Shown: positions 1 through 5,881 of the stretch, piece after piece
Layout: every line of letters starts with the position of its first letter
How positions within the stretch are numbered: the stretch's first letter is position 1
Notes under the pieces: generated by a model
What the model saw: the letters and a program-made list of their open reading frames with translations, nothing else
Database searches by the model: none
Told to the model about the DNA's origin: nothing
Position numbers and translations under genes: made by a program
Origin: Caldisericaceae bacterium
GTDB taxonomy: Bacteria > Caldisericota > Caldisericia > Caldisericales > Caldisericaceae
Reading direction: 5' to 3'
DNA length: 5,881 nt
Assembly: GCA_021161495.1 (NCBI GenBank)
Contig: JAGHAO010000160.1
Location: forward strand, 1 to 5,881

Positions 1-57
1 CCGATTAACGGCTTCTTCGTATTGTTCTATTCGATCAAATATTATATGCTCTTTCAT
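1..57 (-). CDS. Partial unidentified protein, N-terminal 19 residues only
   Basis: On the minus strand an ATG at 57-55 opens a frame that stays open to the window edge, reading MKEHIIFDRIEQYEEAVNR. It overlaps the last 23 bases of nnr, including its TGA, in a different frame. A second in-frame ATG six bases upstream (63-61) is an alternative start. A weak GGGA purine stretch around 67-70 is better spaced for the start at 57. The arrangement resembles the tight overlap between acpS and nnr and suggests translational coupling in the same operon. Nineteen residues are too few to assign a family: the stretch is charged and looks helical, with no signal peptide. A chance open frame of this length is quite possible, so the call rests mainly on position and orientation. 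Confidence 0.4.
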   Translation of the reverse strand, partial: MKEHIIFDRIEQYEEAVNR

Positions 58-1612
58 ATGCATTTTCCCGGATCGTTTTATAATTCTCCCTGAAATATTG
101 TACCGCTTTGGGTAAAAAGTTCAAAATATCGCTTGCCGTGATTCCGTCAGCTCCTACTTCTTTTGAGGCAAGGTCTCCGGATAGCCCGTGCAGGAAAACT
201 CCGGTTCTTACGGCCCCTTCAATGGATAGCCTCATACCGTACATTGCAGCTATCGTTCCCGTTAATACGTCTCCGCTACCTGCGGTTGCCATCCCTGGAT
301 TTCCCGACGTGTTGATCATTACCCTTCCGTCAGGAAGGGCTATCAAAGTGAATGCGCCTTTAAGCACCAATACAACGTTATATTTTTCTGCATATTCCGA
401 GGCGAGGTCGATTTTCCGGAGTTTTATTTCGCCTATGGGTAGCCCAGTCAGCCTTGCGAATTCTCCGAGGTGAGGGGTAAGTATTGTGGGCGATTCTCTG
501 TCTTTCAAGATTTCTTTTTTGCCTGCAACTGCCGTTATGCCGTCTCCGTCAATTATCATAGGTTTGTTTACGCTCTTTATTATTTCTCGTGCGGTTTCCA
601 TTGTTTCTTCATTGAGTGTGAGCCCCGAACCTATGGAGATAATGTCCGTTTTTTCCGCAAAATCCGTGATTTCATTTACGCTTTTTATCGAGATTGTTTT
701 TTCTTCGGTTTCTTTTACGGGTATTGTGACTACCTCACTGCCTTTTGAGGCGACAAATGGCGCTATGCTTTCCGGAGTTGCAAGATAGGATAACCCCCCT
801 CCCGCCTTTAAGAATGCCATTGATGAAAAGTACGGCGCACCGAGGTAATTCCTTCCGCCGGAAATAAACAACGCCTTTCCGAAATCCCCTTTGTGTGTGT
901 CGTTTTCTCGTTTGGGAAGTTCTATGGGAATATTTATCTGAACTTTTATGCTCTCGCTGTTATACAGAGACGGCGGGTATGAAATATGCGATACGTAGAG
1001 TTTTCCCGTATAATCCGCTCCCGGATATATGAAACATCCGCGTTTGGGCAGCCCGAATGTTATTGTGCAGGTGGCTTTTACGGCTATTTCCATTATCTCT
1101 CCGGTGTCTCCGTTTATTCCGGAAGGAATGTCTATGCTGAAAACTGGTTTTCCGCTGATATTTATGCCTTCTATTATTTCTTTGTATATGCCTTTTACCG
1201 GCCGGGATATTCCTATTCCGAAAATCGCATCGACGATTGCGTCGCATCTGTATATGTTCATTTCGGTAACCCGATCGAAAAATTTGACTTCGTATCTTTC
1301 TATGGGAAAACTATCGAGCCGTTTGTAATTTTTTAAAGCAACACCTTTTAATTTTTTTTCGTCTCCGATTAAAAACAGTGAAACAATTGCGCCTGCCGAT
1401 GCAAGTTTCCTCGCAACAACAAAACCATCTCCTCCGTTGTTGCCGGTTCCGGCGAAAACGACAAACCGCTTATTTTCCACGCCCTGCATTTCTTTTTCAA
1501 TTGCATAGTACGCCGCATTTCCTGCATTTTCCATCAAAATTTCCGAGCTAAGCCCAAATTCTCCGGCTTTTTCGTCCAATGCTCTGATTTCTTTTGTTGA
1601 TGCGATTTTCAT
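35..1612 (-). CDS. nnr: Bifunctional NAD(P)H-hydrate epimerase / ADP-dependent NAD(P)H-hydrate dehydratase
   Basis: This cytoplasmic repair enzyme acts on NADHX and NADPHX, the hydrated forms of NADH and NADPH that arise by heat or by side reactions. The N-terminal YjeF_N domain (about residues 1-215) interconverts the R and S epimers. It shows the GNNGGDG loop (57-63), Asp128 in VDAIFGIG, and DIPSG from 161. The C-terminal ribokinase-like domain (about 235-510) dehydrates the S form using ADP. It shows HKGDFGKALFISGG near 240, LTPHLGEFARL, VLKGAFT, and the AGSGD motif ending at Asp448, the expected catalytic Asp. At 525 aa it matches the usual length of fused bacterial Nnr. The start is well supported: ATG at 1612-1610 overlaps the acpS TGA as ATGA and lies 7 nt after AGGAGG. 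NAD(P)H hydration is faster when hot, which would suit a thermophile (inference). Function is assigned from motifs with high confidence. Confidence 0.95.
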   Translation of the reverse strand: MKIASTKEIRALDEKAGEFGLSSEILMENAGNAAYYAIEKEMQGVENKRFVVFAGTGNNGGDGFVVARKLASAGAIVSLFLIGDEKKLKGVALKNYKRLDSFPIERYEVKFFDRVTEMNIYRCDAIVDAIFGIGISRPVKGIYKEIIEGINISGKPVFSIDIPSGINGDTGEIMEIAVKATCTITFGLPKRGCFIYPGADYTGKLYVSHISYPPSLYNSESIKVQINIPIELPKRENDTHKGDFGKALFISGGRNYLGAPYFSSMAFLKAGGGLSYLATPESIAPFVASKGSEVVTIPVKETEEKTISIKSVNEITDFAEKTDIISIGSGLTLNEETMETAREIIKSVNKPMIIDGDGITAVAGKKEILKDRESPTILTPHLGEFARLTGLPIGEIKLRKIDLASEYAEKYNVVLVLKGAFTLIALPDGRVMINTSGNPGMATAGSGDVLTGTIAAMYGMRLSIEGAVRTGVFLHGLSGDLASKEVGADGITASDILNFLPKAVQYFRENYKTIRENAYERAYNI

Positions 1613-1944
1613 TTTTCTTCCTCCTCGAATATTGCAATTGCCGTCGCATACTCTTTTTCATGCGATACGGAAATTCTTACATTTGCGATATTTGTAAAAG
1701 GTGCTCCGTCCGCACGGTTCAGAATTTCTATTTCATTAAAAGGGATCTTTTTCCCTGTTGCCTTTATTATGGCTTCTTTTGCCGCAAATTTCCCCGCGAG
1801 AGTTTCAAACGGTCGCGAAAGTTTCATTGCATATCGAATCTCATTTTTAGTGTAAATTCTTTCCAGAAATTTTATGCCGTAATTTTCTTTCATTTTTTTA
1901 ATTCTGTCAACCTTTACTATATCTATGCCAACTCCTTTTATCAT
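1609..1944 (-). CDS. acpS: Holo-[acyl-carrier-protein] synthase
   Basis: AcpS moves the 4'-phosphopantetheine arm of coenzyme A onto a serine of apo acyl carrier protein, an essential step in fatty acid synthesis in the cytoplasm. The 111-residue product shows the family landmarks: GVGIDIV with the metal-binding Asp8, RIYTKNEI near 29-36, LAGKFAAKEAIIKA with Glu57, and ISVSHEKEYATA with His95. It is slightly shorter than the usual 118-126 residues; the shortening lies between the ADGAPF segment and the SVSHE strand. The start is fixed: Asp8 must be kept, and an in-frame TGA sits at 1950-1948, two codons before the ATG. No Shine-Dalgarno site precedes it and a good promoter lies directly upstream, so a leaderless message is predicted. 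It overlaps nnr by 4 bp; acpS-nnr is a common bacterial pair. Confidence 0.95.
   Translation of the reverse strand: MIKGVGIDIVKVDRIKKMKENYGIKFLERIYTKNEIRYAMKLSRPFETLAGKFAAKEAIIKATGKKIPFNEIEILNRADGAPFTNIANVRISVSHEKEYATAIAIFEEEEK
1617..1626 (-). promoter_or_regulatory. Ribosome binding site of nnr inside the acpS 3' end
   Basis: Read on the minus strand this is GAGGAGGAAG, with the AGGAGG core 7 nt before the nnr ATG at 1612. It is a strong Shine-Dalgarno site embedded in the last acpS codons (the run of Glu codons at its C-terminus). Together with the ATGA overlap it fixes the nnr start and supports coupled translation of acpS and nnr. Confidence 0.8.
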
Positions 1945-1949
1945 ACTTC

Positions 1950-1977
1950 ATTATAGTAACAACCGAATTTTTGTAAA
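1950..1977 (-). promoter_or_regulatory. Sigma-70-type promoter of acpS-nnr, predicted leaderless
   Basis: On the minus strand a -35 box TTTACA (1977-1972, five of six consensus bases) is followed after 16 bp by a perfect -10 box TATAAT (1955-1950). Counting the usual 6-7 bases downstream puts transcription start at 1944-1943, on the A or T of the acpS ATG. The message would thus have no 5' leader, which agrees with the absence of any Shine-Dalgarno sequence before acpS. The boxes are read directly from the sequence; activity is inferred. Confidence 0.6.
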
Positions 1978-1996
1978 ATGATTTTTTGTGTAGAAT
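1968..1996 (+). promoter_or_regulatory. Possible promoter of bpsA-comM-iorA
   Basis: A -10-like TAGAAT (1991-1996, five of six consensus bases) lies 38 bp before the bpsA ATG. Upstream is a T-rich stretch holding TTTTTG (1968-1973, 17 bp spacing) or TTGTAA (1971-1976, only 14 bp spacing). Neither -35 is convincing. Start would fall near 2003, leaving a leader of about 30 nt that carries the Shine-Dalgarno site. A promoter must lie in this gap if the operon begins at bpsA, but its exact boxes are uncertain. It would overlap the acpS -35 box on the other strand. Confidence 0.35.
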
Positions 1997-2023
1997 TGAA
2001 GCAGAGGAAACAATTTTGATTAC

Positions 2024-2030
2024 AGGGAGG
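2024..2030 (+). promoter_or_regulatory. Ribosome binding site of bpsA
   Basis: AGGGAGG followed by a 4 nt spacer and the ATG at 2035. It supports this start over later in-frame codons and contrasts with the missing site before acpS. Confidence 0.75.
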
Positions 2031-2034
2031 TCTT

Positions 2035-3063
2035 ATGGAAAGAGTTGAAGAACAAATTTTAAGGTATCTTCTCAAAGGTTGTGCCACTTTATGGGAGGTT
2101 ATAAACCATCAGGACGTAGACATAAAATCGGCAGTAGAGGCATTAAATCGTTTCAAAAGCGAGGGGTATATCGAAGCAAAGGATGACAAAATCTGCCTTT
2201 CCGATGCGGGAAAAGATTTTGCCATGAAAAATAACATTCGTAAAGAAGAAAATTTTATTTGCAAGAATTGCGAGGGAACCGGAATCGAACTTTCAAATGT
2301 TTTTGACGAAGCAATAAAAAAGTTCAAGAAAATTTTTAAGGGAAGGCCGTCTGAAACTGCGGAATTCGACCAGGGTGTAGTTCCGCCGGAAGTTTCTTTC
2401 AGAAGAGCGGCATTTGTTTATATGAGAGGGGATCTTGAGAATAAGAAATTGCTTTTCCTCGGGGACGACGATTTGACAAGTATTGCAATGATGCTCACGG
2501 GCCTTCCGAAAGAAATAAGAGTTATCGAAGTGGACGAACGCATAGTGAACTATATTAACAAAGTCGCAAAAGAGTATAATCTTAACGTTGAAGCCGAATT
2601 ATATAATGCGGTTGACCCCTTACCCGAAAAGCTGAAAGGGAAATTCGATGTTTTCCTTACGGATCCCGTTGAAACGGTTGCGGGAATGCGCCTTTTCTTT
2701 TCTCGTTGCATAGAAGGGTTAAAAGGAGAGGGCGGCTCGGGGTATTTCGGAGTGAGTCATTACGAGTCTTCTCTTAAAAAATGGTTTGGGATTGAGAAAG
2801 ACTTGCTTGCTATGAATCTCGTTATAACGGATGTTTTGAGAGATTTTAACAAATATCTGCTTACCGGAGAAAGAATCCTCACCGAGGGATTCAGAGTGGT
2901 AAAGGAGGCGCCGTTCCCTCCCAAGGCGCCGGATTATCCGTGGTACCGCTCTACGTTTTTCAGAGTGGAGCTTATAGGTGAGCCAAATCCTTTGATTACG
3001 GAAAAGGTGAATTGGAAAAGGGAACTCTATTATGATGAAGACACGTATGTCGCACTTCCGTAA
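2035..3063 (+). CDS. bpsA: N4-bis(aminopropyl)spermidine synthase (branched-chain polyamine synthase)
   Basis: BpsA transfers aminopropyl groups from decarboxylated S-adenosylmethionine to the central nitrogen of spermidine, giving N4-aminopropylspermidine and then the quaternary N4-bis(aminopropyl)spermidine, a branched polyamine that helps stabilise nucleic acids at high temperature. The 342-residue product has a winged-helix-like N-terminus (about 1-65), a Cys pair CKNCEG (76-81), then the Rossmann core with the hallmark GDDDLTS (143-149), IEVDERI (164-170) and TDPVET (209-214). Further on are GYFGVSHYESSLKKW, PWYRSTFFRV and an acidic tail ELYYDED. From memory, each block matches the characterised Thermococcus kodakarensis enzyme (about 351 aa), including the acidic C-terminus. 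Ordinary spermidine synthase (SpeE) lacks GDDD and the N-terminal domain, so I prefer BpsA. First gene of the plus-strand convoy; comM starts 2 nt after its TAA. Odd point: DPVET in place of the DPPET of the archaeal enzyme. Confidence 0.88.
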   Translation: MERVEEQILRYLLKGCATLWEVINHQDVDIKSAVEALNRFKSEGYIEAKDDKICLSDAGKDFAMKNNIRKEENFICKNCEGTGIELSNVFDEAIKKFKKIFKGRPSETAEFDQGVVPPEVSFRRAAFVYMRGDLENKKLLFLGDDDLTSIAMMLTGLPKEIRVIEVDERIVNYINKVAKEYNLNVEAELYNAVDPLPEKLKGKFDVFLTDPVETVAGMRLFFSRCIEGLKGEGGSGYFGVSHYESSLKKWFGIEKDLLAMNLVITDVLRDFNKYLLTGERILTEGFRVVKEAPFPPKAPDYPWYRSTFFRVELIGEPNPLITEKVNWKRELYYDEDTYVALP

Positions 3064-3065
3064 AA

Positions 3066-4583
3066 ATGTTTGCAAGAGTTAAAAGTGTTTCCCTGAAAGG
3101 GCTTGAAGAAATTGACGTTCTTGTTGAAGTCGATATTTCCAACGGCCTTCCTTCTTTCAACATCGTGGGCTTGCCGGATGAGGCTGTGCAGGAGTCGCGC
3201 GAAAGGGTGCGCTCCGCAATAAAAAATTCCGGGTTTGATTTTCCTTTGAAGCGCATCACGGTTAACCTTGCTCCTGCGGAAGTGAGGAAAGAGGGTTCCG
3301 TTTACGACCTTCCCATTGCAATCGGCATTTTGCTTGCTACGGGTGTAATTACGGACAAAGATTTTACGGAGAAGTTTCATTTTGCAGGAGAACTTTCTCT
3401 GGACGGGTCGGTAAGAAAAATTTCGGGTGCTCTCCCGATGGCGATAGGTCTTTCGAAAAGCGGGGCGAATTTCGTAGTACCTATTGCAAACAAGGAAGAA
3501 ACCGAAATTATTTCCGGCGTGGATGTTTATTCGGTAAGGCATCTGCACGAAGTTGTCGAATTCCTAAACGGCGACAGGGAAATTGCGCCCTCGAAATCGA
3601 GTATCGGGGAAAAGTTAAAAACCGATGAAGAATTTGACTTGGATTTTTCGGATATAAAAGGGCAGGTGCAGGCAAAAAGGGCAATGGAAATTGCAGCTGC
3701 GGGTAGCCACAACATAGCAATGATGGGAAGCCCGGGATGCGGGAAAACATTGCTTGCAAGAAGGCTTCCCACGATCCTTCCTCCTTTAACCGAAGAAGAG
3801 GCGATTCAGGTTACTCAGATATACAGCATTGCAGGATTACTCAACAACGGAATTATTGTAAAAAGGCCTTTTCGTTCTCCGCACCATACGGCATCTTCTG
3901 TTGCCATAATAGGCGGTGGAAGGATTCCGAAGCCCGGAGAGATCAGCCTTGCGCACAACGGAGTGCTTTTTCTCGATGAACTTCCCGAGTTCAGAAGGGA
4001 CGTGCTCGAGGTTTTGAGGCAACCTATGGAAGATGGTTTTGTCACTATTTCCAGAGCGAAAGAGACGATAACGTATCCTGCAAGGTTTATGCTTGTTGCC
4101 GCAATGAATCCTTGCCCTTGCGGATGGTACGGAGACCCTGTGCATCCGTGCAGTTGCAGTTTGTATGAAGTGAAAAGATACAGGAATAAGATTTCCGGAC
4201 CCTTATGGGATAGGTTTGACATTCAACTGGAAGTTCCGCGCTTGCTTCCTTCGGAACTTGCGGAGAGCGGACGTGGCGAGTCTTCGAAAAGCATAAGAGA
4301 AAGAGTTGTGAAAGCGAGGAAAATCCAAGAAGAACGGTATAAAGGAACAGGCATTTTTTCGAACAGCAGATTGAATCCCCGTATGATTAAAGAATTTATT
4401 CCGTTGAGGGAAGAGGAGCAAAATTTTCTTGTGAATGCTTCGGAAAGATTGGGGCTTACGGGAAGAGGTTTTGACAGGGTATTGAGAGTTGCGAGAACCA
4501 TTGCGGATCTCGAAGGGGAAAAGGACGTAAAACTTCCGCATATAGCGGAGGCGTTGCAGTACAGGATAGATTTATCCTTATAG
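3066..4583 (+). CDS. comM: YifB/ComM family Mg-chelatase-like AAA+ ATPase
   Basis: ComM-type proteins are hexameric AAA+ ATPases of the Mg-chelatase group. In naturally competent bacteria ComM is a helicase that drives branch migration when incoming DNA is recombined; in other species the role is less clear. The 505-residue product has the three expected parts: an N-terminal Lon-protease-like S5 fold without a peptidase active site (about 1-170, with GLPSFNIVGLPD and VNLAPAEVRKEGSVYDLPIAIG), the AAA+ core (about 190-395) with Walker A GSPGCGKT (221-228), HHTAS and Walker B LFLDE (301-305), and SGPLWDRFDIQLEVP, then a C-terminal helical Mg_chelatase_C domain (RGFDRVLRVARTIADLEG). CPC (350-352) and CSC (362-364) form a possible metal site. 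Length and start fit the family (MFARVKSVSLKGLE). No clear Shine-Dalgarno site precedes the ATG; it starts 2 nt after bpsA, so translation is probably coupled. Confidence 0.93.
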   Translation: MFARVKSVSLKGLEEIDVLVEVDISNGLPSFNIVGLPDEAVQESRERVRSAIKNSGFDFPLKRITVNLAPAEVRKEGSVYDLPIAIGILLATGVITDKDFTEKFHFAGELSLDGSVRKISGALPMAIGLSKSGANFVVPIANKEETEIISGVDVYSVRHLHEVVEFLNGDREIAPSKSSIGEKLKTDEEFDLDFSDIKGQVQAKRAMEIAAAGSHNIAMMGSPGCGKTLLARRLPTILPPLTEEEAIQVTQIYSIAGLLNNGIIVKRPFRSPHHTASSVAIIGGGRIPKPGEISLAHNGVLFLDELPEFRRDVLEVLRQPMEDGFVTISRAKETITYPARFMLVAAMNPCPCGWYGDPVHPCSCSLYEVKRYRNKISGPLWDRFDIQLEVPRLLPSELAESGRGESSKSIRERVVKARKIQEERYKGTGIFSNSRLNPRMIKEFIPLREEEQNFLVNASERLGLTGRGFDRVLRVARTIADLEGEKDVKLPHIAEALQYRIDLSL

Positions 4584-4584
4584 G

Positions 4585-4592
4585 AAGGAGGG
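4585..4592 (+). promoter_or_regulatory. Ribosome binding site of iorA
   Basis: AAGGAGGG lies in the 12 nt gap after comM, with AGGAGG ending 4 nt before the ATG at 4596. The next ATG (4600) is followed at once by TAA in another frame, so 4596 is the only reasonable start. The strong site suggests iorA is translated independently of comM. Confidence 0.8.
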
Positions 4593-4595
4593 TAT

Positions 4596-5881
4596 ATGAA
4601 TGTAAGAAAAATTTTGACTGCAGGAGAAGGAGAAAAACTCTTTCTCTTGGGGAATGAAGCTGCTGTAAGAGGTGCGTTGGAATCCGGGGTTTCCGTTGCC
4701 TCTACGTATCCGGGGACGCCGTCTTCCGAAATAGGAAATGTGCTGTGGAAGATTGCAAAGGATGCCGGAATGTATTTTGAATTTTCCACAAATGAAAAGG
4801 TTGCGCTTGAAGTATCTGCCGCTGCCGCCGCTTCAAACTTGCGTTCTTTTGCGTTTATGAAGCATGTGGGGCTCAACGTTGCCGCCGATTCCTTTATGAG
4901 CACGGCGTATCTCGGAGTTAATAAGGGGATGGTGATTTTAACTGCCGATGATCCTTCTATGTATTCGTCGCAAAACGAACAGGACAACAGAATCTATGCA
5001 AGGCTTGCGGGAGTTCCTTTACTCGAGCCTGCAAATCCGCAGGAAGTCAAGGATTATATGAAATACGCCTACGGACTTTCCGAAGAATTGCACCTTCCCG
5101 TATTGTTCCGGACAACCACGAGGGTTTCTCATATGCGTGGTGTCGTAAAAACAGGAAAGATAGTGCCGCCTGTAAAAAAAGGTGTTTTCGAGAAGGCTCC
5201 GTCCAAATACGTCCCTGTTCCGCAGAATTCAAGGAGGATGCATAAGGAACTTATCGAGAAGTTGAAAAAAGCTGAGGTCCTTGCTTCCGAAAGCAAATTA
5301 AACGAAATTTTTGATTTCGGAGGTAATCTCGGAATTATAACGAGTGGCGGTGCGTCAAATTATGTTTTTGATGTGATAAATGAAAGAGGCCTTAAGGTAA
5401 AAGTTTTAAAATTAGGATTCTCGTATCCTTTCCCCGAAGAACTTGTATTAAAATTTCTTGAAGGGTTGGATAAGGTGCTTGTGGTGGAAGAAGTTGAGCC
5501 GGTGATGGAAAATGATTTGCTTGCTTTGATTGGCAAAAAGAAGCTTAATATAGACGTATTGGGAAAATACAACGGTTTTCTTCCGAGAATCTACGAATAT
5601 ACTCCGGATATTGTGGAAGACGGCATAAGAAAGGCACTTGGCAAAGAAAAGAAGGAAAAAGTTTCTATTAATAATACCCTTCCTCTTCCGTCGAGACCTC
5701 CGGTTCTCTGTCCGGGATGCCCGCATCGTGCAACGTATTTTGCCATAAAAAAAGCTGTGAAAAAATTGGGATTGGAAGGAAAGGTGATTTATCCGTCGGA
5801 TATTGGTTGTTATACTTTAGGAGTTCAACCTCCGTACGAGACAGCGGATTTCCTGTTATCGATGGGTGCGAGTATCGGCAG
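4596..5881 (+). CDS. iorA: Indolepyruvate ferredoxin oxidoreductase, alpha subunit (3' truncated)
   Basis: IorA with IorB oxidatively decarboxylates aryl 2-oxoacids such as indolepyruvate and phenylpyruvate to acyl-CoA, reducing ferredoxin, using thiamine diphosphate and Fe-S clusters. It serves amino-acid fermentation in anaerobic archaea and bacteria. The window holds 428 complete codons with no stop. Seen in order: LGNEAAVRGALE and TYPGTPSSE (37-45) of the pyrimidine-binding domain, NEKVALE (66-72) with a Glu likely to contact the cofactor, ADDPSMYSSQNEQDNR (117-132), RTTTRVSH, then a transketolase-C-like domain (about 235-345, with GIITSGGASNYV and VEEVEPVMEND). CPGCPHRATYFAI (from 372) and SDIGCYTLG (401-409) open the pyrophosphate-binding domain. 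The family is about 600 residues, so the rest of that domain and the C-terminal ferredoxin domain lie beyond 5881, where iorB would also be expected. Last of the plus-strand convoy, 12 nt after comM. The motif set is specific to IorA; the precise substrate is uncertain. Confidence 0.92.
   Translation, partial: MNVRKILTAGEGEKLFLLGNEAAVRGALESGVSVASTYPGTPSSEIGNVLWKIAKDAGMYFEFSTNEKVALEVSAAAAASNLRSFAFMKHVGLNVAADSFMSTAYLGVNKGMVILTADDPSMYSSQNEQDNRIYARLAGVPLLEPANPQEVKDYMKYAYGLSEELHLPVLFRTTTRVSHMRGVVKTGKIVPPVKKGVFEKAPSKYVPVPQNSRRMHKELIEKLKKAEVLASESKLNEIFDFGGNLGIITSGGASNYVFDVINERGLKVKVLKLGFSYPFPEELVLKFLEGLDKVLVVEEVEPVMENDLLALIGKKKLNIDVLGKYNGFLPRIYEYTPDIVEDGIRKALGKEKKEKVSINNTLPLPSRPPVLCPGCPHRATYFAIKKAVKKLGLEGKVIYPSDIGCYTLGVQPPYETADFLLSMGASIG

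Noticed and set aside
108..473. Plus-strand open frames of 90-120 codons opposite nnr (also near 470-790 and 986-1336)
   Set aside because: They lie antisense to the conserved Nnr domains and show no plausible protein motifs; they are reading-frame shadows.
1351..1359. T-run on the plus strand that could be a terminator tail
   Set aside because: It is inside nnr, encoding Lys codons on the minus strand, and no stable GC-rich hairpin precedes it.
1982..1987. T-run in the divergent intergenic gap as a rho-independent terminator
   Set aside because: No inverted repeat precedes it, and no gene ends at this gap on either strand.
2035..3063. Assignment as ordinary spermidine synthase (speE) or a generic SAM methyltransferase
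   Set aside because: The GDDDLTS motif, the N-terminal winged-helix-like part with a Cys pair and the acidic C-terminal tail match BpsA and not SpeE or a methyltransferase.
3030..3548. A 172-codon minus-strand open frame opposite the start of comM
   Set aside because: The opposite strand encodes the conserved ComM N-terminal domain; the antisense product is rich in Arg, Asn and Phe and has no family features.
3066..4583. Assignment as magnesium chelatase subunit ChlI/BchI or as a Lon-type protease
   Set aside because: The N-terminal S5-like domain ahead of the AAA+ core is diagnostic of YifB/ComM, no pigment genes are nearby, and the Lon-like part shows no Ser-Lys peptidase signature.
4223..4987. 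A 254-codon minus-strand open frame across the comM/iorA junction
   Set aside because: It is antisense to two clearly recognised genes, spans their junction, has no recognisable motif, and its composition (Ser/Pro/Phe-rich) is what the reverse of these genes gives.

Overview
The window (5,881 bp) is a gene-dense, moderately AT-rich bacterial chromosome segment holding ordinary housekeeping and metabolic genes. It shows no mobile element, CRISPR array, tRNA or rRNA gene. Two convoys diverge from one short (90 bp) regulatory gap at 1945-2034. The minus-strand convoy reads acpS, then nnr, then the first codons of an unidentified gene cut by the left edge. The plus-strand convoy reads bpsA, then comM (yifB), then iorA, which is cut by the right edge.

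Organism: the most telling gene is bpsA, whose product aminopropylates spermidine to branched polyamines. That enzyme family (formerly DUF43) is known mainly from thermophilic archaea and thermophilic bacteria. AcpS, fused Nnr and YifB/ComM with Shine-Dalgarno sites point to a bacterium. IorA (2-oxoacid:ferredoxin oxidoreductase) suggests an anaerobe that oxidises amino acids through ferredoxin. A thermophilic anaerobic bacterium is therefore my inference; I cannot name a phylum from sequence alone.

Left convoy: AcpS activates acyl carrier protein for lipid synthesis. Nnr repairs the damaged hydrates of NADH and NADPH. They overlap by 4 bp (ATGA), and nnr overlaps the next reading frame by about 23 bp, so the three are probably co-transcribed. 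acpS has a near-consensus promoter whose predicted transcription start falls on its ATG, and it has no Shine-Dalgarno site, which predicts a leaderless mRNA.

Right convoy: bpsA ends 2 nt before comM and comM ends 12 nt before iorA, so this also looks like an operon. The three products (branched-polyamine synthesis, a MoxR/Mg-chelatase-like AAA+ helicase linked to transformation, arylpyruvate oxidation) have no obvious common pathway. The grouping looks like genome streamlining rather than a dedicated system. I found no convincing new biological system; the points most worth a check are the leaderless acpS start, the bacterial bpsA and the divergent promoter overlap.
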